A stretch of DNA of 64,000 bases. Origin: Candidatus Krumholzibacteriota bacterium. Its GTDB lineage: Bacteria > Krumholzibacteriota > Krumholzibacteriia > Krumholzibacteriales > Krumholzibacteriaceae. The notes under the pieces are model-generated. The model was not told where the DNA came from. It did no database searches and saw only the letters and a program-made list of their open reading frames with translations. This document shows positions 35,641 through 42,206 of the stretch, one piece after another (within the stretch, counting starts at the first letter, position 1; every line of letters begins with the position of its first letter). The DNA lies in contig JAFGCX010000006.1 of assembly GCA_016932415.1 (NCBI GenBank), forward strand, positions 3,071 through 67,070. The letters are read 5' to 3'. The position numbers and the translations under genes are program-made.

Positions 35641-36627
35641 CTACTCGACCAGCTTGATGATCTTCGCTTCACGCACCCTGAGGACTCCGTCTATCTCGCT
35701 CAGTTTCGCTATGACTTTCGGCGTCCTGCCCATCGACCCGCCCGTGATCATACCGACAAGTTTCGAACCGTCTTCGATCACATCGCAGAAGACCACTTCA
35801 TCGATAAAGAATACCGTCGTGAAAATCTGCTGGATCGCGTTCTTGTCTATATCCACGATGATATAGCTCGTCGTACCCGGTTGTTTTCCCGACGTCACCT
35901 GGCCGGGCTGCTTTACCGCGTCAGAATATATCTTTACGAATTCATCGATATCCCTGTCGAGTTTGGGCCTTTCGACTTCAGCGAGAGAGGCGACCTCGAT
36001 CCCTTCGATCCTGCCGATCTTCTCGTGAAGCGCCTTGATCTTTTCAACGGAAGTGGTCTGAAGAAGCACTATTATATCGAATTCTCCCCTTACCGCTTCA
36101 CATCGCTGGACGCCCTCCATCTGGTAGAGTTCATTGAAGATCTCCATGCTTCTGTCCGGATCGGTTATCCTTATCGTCAGGTAAGCGCTCATCGACTCGC
36201 GCATATCCGGTTCGATCTCTTCGGCAGTACCGGCGTTTCCCGCGTCGGTCGAACCGGGAGAGAGTTCTTCGAGGGCTTCGACAAGATCAGGTATCTCGAA
36301 CGGTTTGTTTAGATAACCTGTATTCTCCTCGGAAAGGGCGGTCGCCTCAAGAGATTCATCTCCAAACCCCGTTATAACGAGAACGGGGAGTTCGGGATAC
36401 TGGATCTTGATCACCTTGAGGATCTTCAGTCCGTCTATATCAGGCATGAAGATATCGGTTACCAGATAATCATATGTTATTCCCTTGTCCCTGGAAGAGT
36501 TAAGCTCATGAATGGCTGAGATCCCGTCAGGGCATGTGACTACGCTGAATCCTTCCTGCGTCAGGCCTACGGTCAGGTTCCGTCTGATCTCGGCCTCATC
36601 ATCGATTACTAGTACCCGGCCTTTCAA
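35641..36627 (-). CDS. Response regulator fused to two RAM (AsnC ligand-binding) domains
   Basis: 328 residues from a TTG with GGGAGG 6 bases upstream. Residues 1-120 are a receiver domain (DDE at 9-11, Asp58 in LVTDIFMP, LNKPFE). After a linker, two Lrp/AsnC-type ligand domains follow: one at about 160-235 (AYLTIRITDPDRSMEIFNEL, VRGEFDIIVLLQT) and one at about 250-328 (SYIIVDIDKN, GMITGGSMGRTPKVIAKL). No HTH is seen, so it does not bind DNA in the usual way. RAM domains bind amino acids or other small ligands. As the first gene of the operon, next to the promoter, it may couple phosphorylation and metabolite binding to the oxidoreductase or to the kinase at the end of the operon. Confidence 0.8.
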   Translation of the reverse strand: MKGRVLVIDDEAEIRRNLTVGLTQEGFSVVTCPDGISAIHELNSSRDKGITYDYLVTDIFMPDIDGLKILKVIKIQYPELPVLVITGFGDESLEATALSEENTGYLNKPFEIPDLVEALEELSPGSTDAGNAGTAEEIEPDMRESMSAYLTIRITDPDRSMEIFNELYQMEGVQRCEAVRGEFDIIVLLQTTSVEKIKALHEKIGRIEGIEVASLAEVERPKLDRDIDEFVKIYSDAVKQPGQVTSGKQPGTTSYIIVDIDKNAIQQIFTTVFFIDEVVFCDVIEDGSKLVGMITGGSMGRTPKVIAKLSEIDGVLRVREAKIIKLVE

Positions 36628-36700
36628 TTGTACCCTCCCATTCTAGAAAACGCTCCGGCAGCAAACTTTTGATACTGCTTGAGTAATGATATTTATTTTC

Positions 36701-36719
36701 ACCTGTTAACAATACAGGT
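36701..36719. promoter_or_regulatory. Inverted repeat over the -10 of the redox operon, putative operator
   Basis: ACCTGT (36701-36706) and ACAGGT (36714-36719) form a perfect 6-base inverted repeat with 7 bases between. It covers the -10 box of the promoter, so a bound protein would repress. The regulator is not known. Confidence 0.5.
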
Positions 36720-36737
36720 CATAATATCTGTTGTCAA
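36709..36737 (-). promoter_or_regulatory. Promoter of the redox operon
   Basis: On the minus strand, TTGACA (36737-36732) and TATTGT (36714-36709) are separated by 17 bases. The -35 is perfect and the -10 matches four of six. It is about 80 bases upstream of the TTG start of the receiver-RAM gene and should drive all six genes down to 26174. Confidence 0.65.
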
Positions 36738-37001
36738 ATTATTTCGATATATCTGAATAAGTAAATTACACCTTATCGTAATTTAAATCTTTTCACCAGG
36801 TTACATCATTATTAATACCGGCTTCCGCTACGAAAAACCCCGGTGTCGGCTGGGATTCGCGCCGCCGGGTCGGAAAAAGATCGAACATCACTTCTCATCG
36901 GGATTAATCGCCTCATCGAGGTGCTCATCATCTCTTGACTGGCGCGGCACAAACTGATAATTTGGATCGACTTCTATCGATTCCTTTAAAAGGTGCCGAA
37001 A
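36738..37001. other. Divergent intergenic region before yidD
   Basis: 264 bases between the redox-operon promoter and the YidD gene. It is AT-rich in its first third and GC-rich after 36830. No gene, no clear plus-strand promoter and no strong hairpin were seen. Confidence 0.3.
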
Positions 37002-37382
37002 ATGGATTTTATCTGCGCGATCCTCATTTCCAATCTCTTTTTGTCCGCTCAGGTTCAAAACGGCCCGATGAACGCTCCGGTCGACCCTCTCGAGGACTCC
37101 GGCCGGATCGAGAATTGCCGCCGCGTTACGAGCGACAGTGGCTCGACGCCGGCAGGCCTGCTCTTTACCGGATACCAGATGCTGATAAGCCCGGCGCGGG
37201 GAGGACGATGCCCGATGTATCCAAGCTGTTCGGCCTATTCAAGGATCGCGCTGTCGGAAAAAGGGCTTATCCGCGGTATGGTCTCTACGGCTGACCGGCT
37301 TTTAAGATGCGGAAATGAACCGGCCTATTACGACCTGATCCTGACGCCGGGGGGGGTGTCGTTCTATGATCCGCCCCGTTAG
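37002..37382 (+). CDS. yidD: YidD-family membrane protein insertion efficiency factor
   Basis: 126 residues from the ATG at 37002; a GTG three codons before lacks a ribosome site. The N-terminal 40 residues form an extra signal-like segment and linker. The family core is GYQMLISPARGGRCPMYPSCSAYSRIALSEKG in part, with the conserved Cys pattern (CPMYPSCSAY) and RLLRCG, as in YidD (YQ..iSP..g..CrF.PtCS.Ya...i...G...G......Rl.rC). YidD helps YidC insert membrane proteins. It usually sits between rnpA and yidC near dnaA; here it is paired with a TPR protein and overlaps it by 17 bases. This may be a secondary copy with a special client. Confidence 0.8.
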   Translation: MDFICAILISNLFLSAQVQNGPMNAPVDPLEDSGRIENCRRVTSDSGSTPAGLLFTGYQMLISPARGGRCPMYPSCSAYSRIALSEKGLIRGMVSTADRLLRCGNEPAYYDLILTPGGVSFYDPPR

Positions 37383-38280
37383 GCGAAGGTTCGCCGGAGG
37401 ATATCTCCTTTTTCTATGCCTGGCCATTCTCTCGACCGGTCTTTACGCCGGGGATGCCGAAATTACGGAAAACAAAGCTTCTCTCGAACGAAGCGGTGAA
37501 TATGAAGCGGCCAGGATCCTCGCTTTCGGTGATTTTCTTCTGGGCAGGGGGGAATATTACAGAGCGATAACGGAATATTACAGAACGATCCATCTTCTTA
37601 GTGACCGATCCTCCGATCTCTCATTGAAAGCATCTGTCGGTATCGGCAGGGCGTATTACCTCGGCAGCGATTTCATCAGGGCCGGTGACTGGCTCTTCGC
37701 GATCAGAAGGGAGATCCTCTCTTCCGGCAGCAATGAGGACAGAGACCTCCTCTTCCACTCCCTGATCCTCGGCGCCAGGACCAGGGAGGCTCTTGAGATA
37801 CTGGGCGAGTATGACGGCGAGGGAAGGTTCTTCTTCGCCGGCATGGCGTATGCCGCCGAGATGGACTGGAAAGAGGCGGCGGGATCTTTCCTGCGGGTCC
37901 CACCCTCAGATCTTTATCACGATAGCTCGGTATACAATACCGGGGTATGCGAGAGCGCCCTTGCCGCCGGCTCAAAAAGCCCGGCGGTCGCCGGTTTCCT
38001 GGCAATTGTTCCAGGAGCGGGATATTTATACGCCGGGCACAAAAGAAGCGCCTTCGCTTCGCTGCTGGTAAATTCCCTCTTTATCGCCGCTTCGATACAG
38101 GCATTCGACCATGAGGAATATTTCCTTGGAGGATTTCTTACAGCCATCGGTTCGACCTGGTACGCCGGCAACATAAAAGGTTCTGTCGATTCGGCCGGAA
38201 GATACAACAGGATCGTCGGCAGGCGGTATTTCACTGGACTCTCGTTAAAAAAGGACCTGCCGGAAAGCCATGGAGACTGA
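37366..38280 (+). CDS. TPR-containing membrane protein co-encoded with YidD
   Basis: 304 residues with a signal peptide (YLLFLCLAILSTGLYAGDA). Residues 35-190 form TPR-like helices (AARILAFGDFLLGRGEYYRAITEYYRTIHL in part, ASVGIGRAYYLGSDFIRAGDW). The last third has two hydrophobic stretches: SPAVAGFLAIVPGAGYLYAGHKRSAFASLLVNSLFIAASI in part, and FLGGFLTAIGSTWYAGNIKGSVDSA in part. The PGAGYLYAG motif is shared with TM2/DUF5683-like domains. The overlap with yidD points to coupled translation and a shared role in the cell envelope. Function unproven. Confidence 0.6.
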   Translation: MIRPVRRRFAGGYLLFLCLAILSTGLYAGDAEITENKASLERSGEYEAARILAFGDFLLGRGEYYRAITEYYRTIHLLSDRSSDLSLKASVGIGRAYYLGSDFIRAGDWLFAIRREILSSGSNEDRDLLFHSLILGARTREALEILGEYDGEGRFFFAGMAYAAEMDWKEAAGSFLRVPPSDLYHDSSVYNTGVCESALAAGSKSPAVAGFLAIVPGAGYLYAGHKRSAFASLLVNSLFIAASIQAFDHEEYFLGGFLTAIGSTWYAGNIKGSVDSAGRYNRIVGRRYFTGLSLKKDLPESHGD

Positions 38281-38353
38281 CCGGCAGGCTATTTATATCT
38301 TCATATATCCCTTCCGTCACCTCGGCAGCCGGCGGGAAGAGAGATCCAGGCCG

Positions 38354-38989
38354 TCAATCGAGTCCTATTATCAGGACTCCCATCAAGCTGAAATAATTAT
38401 TCGTGGAAGAAGTATCTTCGAAGCCTTCGTCGTCATCACTGTCGCTACCGTTGCTGAAGAAATTCATCTGACCCCTTACTCCTATCTTCATTATCGGAGT
38501 GATCGGCATCGCTACGCCCGCGTGGATATATCCGCCCAGCTTGTTCTCGCTCTCGAACGTCAACGAATCTTCACCGTCTGTGAGATCTGATAGGCTGTAA
38601 TGAAAAAGCCCCAGTCCCGCTCCTCCGAAAACATACGCCTTTTCCATCGCTCCGGCGTGGAGCCTTATCTCTCCGCATGCGCTGATGACCGAAAGGTCTC
38701 CCCCCGAGAGGTCGATATCCGGCGGCGCGTCCATAGCATCAAGAAATGCCTCGTGATCGAACCCCATTTTGGAGAATCCGATATTGGCTCCGACGCTGAT
38801 GAATGGAGTAGCGGGAAAGAGGATCGTTCCGGACAAAGCCGGTCCCATCCCCCAGTAATCGTTAAGATCGCCGGTCGGCGCGGCGATCCCGCCGCCTATG
38901 TCGAAGTGGACCTGCGCCTGAAGAGGGCTGAAAGGCAGCGCTGCCAGAAGGCAGAAGGCCAGCGCGGCGAAGAATTTTTTTGTCACCAT
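38354..38989 (-). CDS. Outer-membrane beta-barrel protein
   Basis: 211 residues with a signal peptide (FFAALAFCLLAALPFSPLQA) and alternating strands typical of an eight-stranded porin-like barrel: VHFDIGGGIAAPTGDL, ISVGANIGFSKMGF, AYVFGGAGLGLFHYSL, KLGGYIHAGVAM, MKIGVRGQMNFF, and a last strand NYFSLMGVLIIGLD. A long acidic loop (SDSDDDEGFEDTSS) lies before the last strand. It resembles small OmpW/OmpA-type barrels; no precise function. Its ATG has AAGGAATC upstream. Convergent with the YidD-TPR operon. Confidence 0.7.
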   Translation of the reverse strand: MVTKKFFAALAFCLLAALPFSPLQAQVHFDIGGGIAAPTGDLNDYWGMGPALSGTILFPATPFISVGANIGFSKMGFDHEAFLDAMDAPPDIDLSGGDLSVISACGEIRLHAGAMEKAYVFGGAGLGLFHYSLSDLTDGEDSLTFESENKLGGYIHAGVAMPITPIMKIGVRGQMNFFSNGSDSDDDEGFEDTSSTNNYFSLMGVLIIGLD

Positions 38990-39014
38990 GACCGATTCCT
39001 TCCGTTGAAGTCGA

Positions 39015-39452
39015 CTATCTCTTTTCCTTACCCAGTCTTATATGGAACTGATATCCCACGCCCTCCTTCTTCAGGCAGAGGCGGTGATAATGAAAATCCT
39101 CATGAGGATTTATCGTCGCCGGAGTCCACGTATCGGCCGCTGTCTCGATCGTACCGCCGTACTTGTCCTTGAAATAGGTCCGTATCTCTATCTGGAGCGT
39201 TTTGCCCCCCTTGTTCCTCAGGATGATATGCGGCTCGATGAATCCGTTCTTGTCCTCGACCCATTCCTTCTGCCGCGACAGCTGCGTCGTCACCCATGTA
39301 TCGAGCATCACCACCGTCTCGGAATCAAGTACGTCATTGTGGTCCTCTGGCCTCGGCCGCGCCGGAGCGCACCCCGAGAAGGCGCCGACTGCGTATAAGA
39401 CCATCGAGAGAGACGCCGCAAGCAACAGCCCCCTTACCGTTATTCTCTTCAT
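39015..39452 (-). CDS. YcfL-like lipoprotein (DUF1425)
   Basis: 145 residues from the ATG at 39452 with GGAGG 5 bases upstream. A lipoprotein signal ends in AFSGC. The mature part, LSRQKEWVEDKNGFIEPHIILRNKGGKTLQIEIRTYFKD in part with TPATINPHEDFHYHRLCLKK, fits the YcfL family. In enterobacteria ycfL is next to lpoB; here it is the last gene of an operon that contains a LpoB-like gene two positions upstream. Probably an outer-membrane lipoprotein supporting cell-wall synthesis. Confidence 0.65.
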   Translation of the reverse strand: MKRITVRGLLLAASLSMVLYAVGAFSGCAPARPRPEDHNDVLDSETVVMLDTWVTTQLSRQKEWVEDKNGFIEPHIILRNKGGKTLQIEIRTYFKDKYGGTIETAADTWTPATINPHEDFHYHRLCLKKEGVGYQFHIRLGKEKR

Positions 39453-39462
39453 CGAGTCCTCC

Positions 39463-40707
39463 TTACTGTTCTTCCCCAACTACAGGTTCCTTTATCCGTA
39501 CCGCGCTGACAGATCCGAATGAGTTCATCACCAGGAGAGTCCTCGTAATATCCTTCACTTCTATCCCTTCCCAGAGGTCTCCCGTACCTGGATAGCACCA
39601 CTTCTGGTCGACCCCGGAAACGGCGATAGAATAGCTCCCCGGCATGACTGGCATGTACGCGACATGGAAAGCCCCCGGAACGGTCACCCAGTATCTCAGA
39701 TCGGCATCGGTGCTTGGAGCAAAGGCGGAAAGACATGGAACCGCCTTCATCCCCTGGGAGACCATCGCTCTTGTCATCTGTTTTTTAGCTTCATCCCCCG
39801 CGCCGCCCTGGTCCTTGAAATGATCGTGCATCTTGTCGGTGAGATAAAGGTCAAACTGACCCCGGCCCTTGTCTATCCTGATCTTCCAATCGGAAGAGGG
39901 CTGCTTGAACTCATCCCTTTTTCTGAAAGCTCCGATGAAGCCATCTGCGCTCACCTTTGACGCCCTGCCGGCCATCATGATCAGCGTCAGGCCACTGCCG
40001 CCCGTCTCTTTCACGCTGTCAAAATACCGCTGCCCTCCCAGGCTGACGATCTGCTCCTCGATCAACCCCAGGTCCGAGGTCCGGTTAAGAAGCACGTTCG
40101 ACTGGTACATCCCCGCGTAAGCGGGAAGAAGGCTTTTTTTGTAATCGGCCGCCCTTTTGAAAGCGACCGCCGCGTCGTCGTACCTGCCTGTGCGAAAGAA
40201 AGCCTCACCCATAAGGTAATTGGTGATACCTATATCTCCCTGCCTCGCCATATCCTTGCTTATATCCTCTTCGAGGCTTCTTCGAAACCCCACCAGGGCG
40301 TTCTGGTAGTCCCCGATCATATAGTAAGAGAGCCCCAGGTAGAAGTAGGCGATAGACACCTCGATCGGATCCCCGGCGTATCTCTGCGACGACGCGCTCG
40401 TTAAAGCCGCTCCCGCAGTCTCGCCGGCGCTGTGCAGCATATCGGCATCGACGACGCTCGCCTTGAAACTCTCAATCGCTCCGTCATAATTGCCCTGAAA
40501 AAACCTGTATACGCCAAGGTCCCACAGGTAGAGGTTCTGGTTTCTTCCAGACTTCTCTACTTCCTTTTCGACGAGCGGAGTAAGTATCTCTTCGGCCCCG
40601 ACCGGATCCCCTTTGAAATACTTGAACTGAGCCTGGGAATATGGAGCAGCGCATCCGAAAAGAAATCCACTCAAAGCGATAAGGCATAGAATGTTTATCT
40701 TTTTCAA
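39463..40707 (-). CDS. COG3014-like TPR lipoprotein
   Basis: 414 residues from a TTG with AAAGGG 6 bases upstream. The N-terminus is a lipoprotein signal (LIALSGFLFGC). TPR-like helices run from about 30 to 215 (LYLWDLGVYRFFQGNYDGAIESFKASV in part, YFYLGLSYYMIGDYQNALVGF, YLMGEAFFRTGRYDDAAVAF). The second half is a beta-rich domain (GLTLIMMAGRASKV, FDLYLTDKMHDHFKD, FHVAYMPVMPGSYSI). This matches the layout of COG3014 proteins, which I recall lying with LpoB and YcfL genes in gammaproteobacteria. Function unknown; probably an outer-membrane envelope factor. Confidence 0.6.
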   Translation of the reverse strand: MKKINILCLIALSGFLFGCAAPYSQAQFKYFKGDPVGAEEILTPLVEKEVEKSGRNQNLYLWDLGVYRFFQGNYDGAIESFKASVVDADMLHSAGETAGAALTSASSQRYAGDPIEVSIAYFYLGLSYYMIGDYQNALVGFRRSLEEDISKDMARQGDIGITNYLMGEAFFRTGRYDDAAVAFKRAADYKKSLLPAYAGMYQSNVLLNRTSDLGLIEEQIVSLGGQRYFDSVKETGGSGLTLIMMAGRASKVSADGFIGAFRKRDEFKQPSSDWKIRIDKGRGQFDLYLTDKMHDHFKDQGGAGDEAKKQMTRAMVSQGMKAVPCLSAFAPSTDADLRYWVTVPGAFHVAYMPVMPGSYSIAVSGVDQKWCYPGTGDLWEGIEVKDITRTLLVMNSFGSVSAVRIKEPVVGEEQ

Positions 40708-40725
40708 ATCAAACCCTTTCGAAAA

Positions 40726-41325
40726 TTACTGCATCCAGCCCTTTTTAGAACTCTTTCTAATATCCTCGTTCGCGATCCATACAACGGTATTCCGTTCCGT
40801 ATCGACAAGGCGGAGCGAAAGCTTGTAATACCTCTGGTCGACGCTTCTCGTGTTCGTCCTTATCGATGTCAGTTCGCCTGTCATAAGAAGGGTCACTCCG
40901 GCGGCGCGTCCGAGTTTTGTCGCCTCGTTCTGCGAGACAAGCCCGTCGGCGGCAAGCTGCGCTTCCTTGATCGTCTCATCGAGAAGCGCCCTGTCGACGA
41001 ATTCGAACGTGCCGGCCCCGCTGTTGATTATCGCTTCCATGATCTTCTCGCCGAACAGCGCGTCGGTGTTCACGTATTCCGATGTGCTGTTGACTATGGG
41101 AAGAAGAGAGATCGTGACCGGCTTGTTATAGCGCTCTATAAAAGGCGACGCGAGAAGCTCCTCTATTATCGAGTTGGCAAGCAGCTTTACGTCAGTGTCG
41201 CTTACCCCCCTGGTCATATCGTCGACCTGGTCGGTTCCCACGTAACGCGAGGATCCTGAACACCCCGTCAGGAAAAAGACCGCGAGCATGAGAGCCGGAA
41301 TGACGGTTCTGGAAAATTTATTCAT
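40726..41325 (-). CDS. LpoB-like penicillin-binding protein activator lipoprotein
   Basis: 199 residues from the ATG at 41325 with GGAGGAG upstream. Lipobox LTGC near residue 20. The fold is that of LpoB/CsgG N-domain-like proteins: NSIIEELLASPFIERY, PVTISLLPIVNSTSEYVNTDAL in part, FEFVDRALLDETIKEAQLAA, KLGRAAGVTLLMTGELTSI, and YYKLSLRLVDTERNTVVW. LpoB in E. coli is an outer-membrane lipoprotein that activates PBP1B through the peptidoglycan layer. No PBP1B is in the window. Neighbours YcfL-like and COG3014-like strengthen the call. Confidence 0.75.
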   Translation of the reverse strand: MNKFSRTVIPALMLAVFFLTGCSGSSRYVGTDQVDDMTRGVSDTDVKLLANSIIEELLASPFIERYNKPVTISLLPIVNSTSEYVNTDALFGEKIMEAIINSGAGTFEFVDRALLDETIKEAQLAADGLVSQNEATKLGRAAGVTLLMTGELTSIRTNTRSVDQRYYKLSLRLVDTERNTVVWIANEDIRKSSKKGWMQ

Positions 41326-41347
41326 CAAACTCCTCCATATCGATAGA

Positions 41348-42013
41348 TTAAAATTCACCGCTGAGGTCATCAGCTATCGCCTTACAGATATTGACGACTG
41401 CTTCATCAAAAGTGACGCGCGGATCGAACCCCGCCGTCACCGACCTGTAAGTCTTCGCCCACTCGACTGATTCTCCCTTTACCGTCATCAGTCTGAGATT
41501 CGCCACGACCGTTACAGATCCGAGTTTTCGATTGCTCGAATTCGTATCGGCTATGTATCCCGAAAAATCGCCGAAGAGCACCTTGTCGAGTCCCCTTTCA
41601 GTGGCATCCTTGATAATCTTTTCGTGGTCTATATGCCAGGTAAGGTCCTTGAACTTGATCGCGTCATCGGCAAATGTCAGGGTAGGCGATGAGATCACTC
41701 CTCCGGACAACCAGGTGTGGATCGAGGTCACAGTCACCTTTCTGTCTTTAGTCATCTCGTCGAGAATCCTCACCGTCTCATTCGATTCGAGCGGTACTTT
41801 GTCGATGACAGAGACTTTCCTGAACGACCCGAGAAGCGTATTGGTCAGTTCGGTTCCGGCAGTCGACGATACGGTATGCGCTCCCTCGATATTCTCATAG
41901 ATGTACAATCCTATCGAGCCCGCCTTCTCTCCTGCCCTTGACAGGCCCGGAATCATCGCGGTCAGAACGCACACGATCAACACAAGCCGGCATAATCGTT
42001 TCAGATCACGCAT
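41348..42013 (-). CDS. CsgG/LpoB-like exported protein
   Basis: 221 residues from the ATG at 42013 behind a GGGGGG stretch. Signal peptide LVLIVCVLTAMIPGLSRA. The mature part has the same general plan as the next gene (ELTNTLLGSFRKVSVIDKVPL, TERGLDKVLFGDFSGYI, SVTVVANLRLMTVKGESVEW, TFDEAVVNICKAIADDL), which resembles CsgG-like N-terminal domains that form a ring or bind to peptidoglycan-associated proteins. No lipobox Cys is seen, so it is periplasmic. First gene of the four-gene envelope operon. Confidence 0.6.
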   Translation of the reverse strand: MRDLKRLCRLVLIVCVLTAMIPGLSRAGEKAGSIGLYIYENIEGAHTVSSTAGTELTNTLLGSFRKVSVIDKVPLESNETVRILDEMTKDRKVTVTSIHTWLSGGVISSPTLTFADDAIKFKDLTWHIDHEKIIKDATERGLDKVLFGDFSGYIADTNSSNRKLGSVTVVANLRLMTVKGESVEWAKTYRSVTAGFDPRVTFDEAVVNICKAIADDLSGEF

Positions 42014-42050
42014 TTTGCCCCCCTTGTTACAAAATTGAGTTCTGCGGCCT

Positions 42051-42078
42051 ATCTTATCAGCAGACGCAGCCAAGTCAA
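42051..42078 (-). promoter_or_regulatory. Promoter of the LpoB/YcfL envelope operon
   Basis: Minus strand: TTGACT (42078-42073), 16-base spacer, TAAGAT (42056-42051) preceded by TGA, an extended -10. It lies 38 bases before the ATG of the CsgG-like gene. Confidence 0.65.
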
Positions 42079-42153
42079 GGGAATTTCAGTTACAAAGATA
42101 TTCGATTGTCTTTTTATATTTTTATCTCATCCCATCGCTAAAGTTCTCACTGG

Positions 42154-42182
42154 TTGACTAAATACAACTTATCCGGTAACGT
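42154..42182 (+). promoter_or_regulatory. Possible promoter of the P-type ATPase gene
   Basis: TTGACT at 42154-42159, 17 bases, then TAACGT at 42177-42182. The -10 is poor. Located 25 bases before the start codon. Confidence 0.35.
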
Positions 42183-42206
42183 ACCCTCAACGAGGAGCGT
42201 AATGTC

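Noticed and set aside
35623-36312. 229-codon plus-strand frame opposite the receiver-RAM gene
   Set aside because: Antisense shadow, no ribosome site, no domain.
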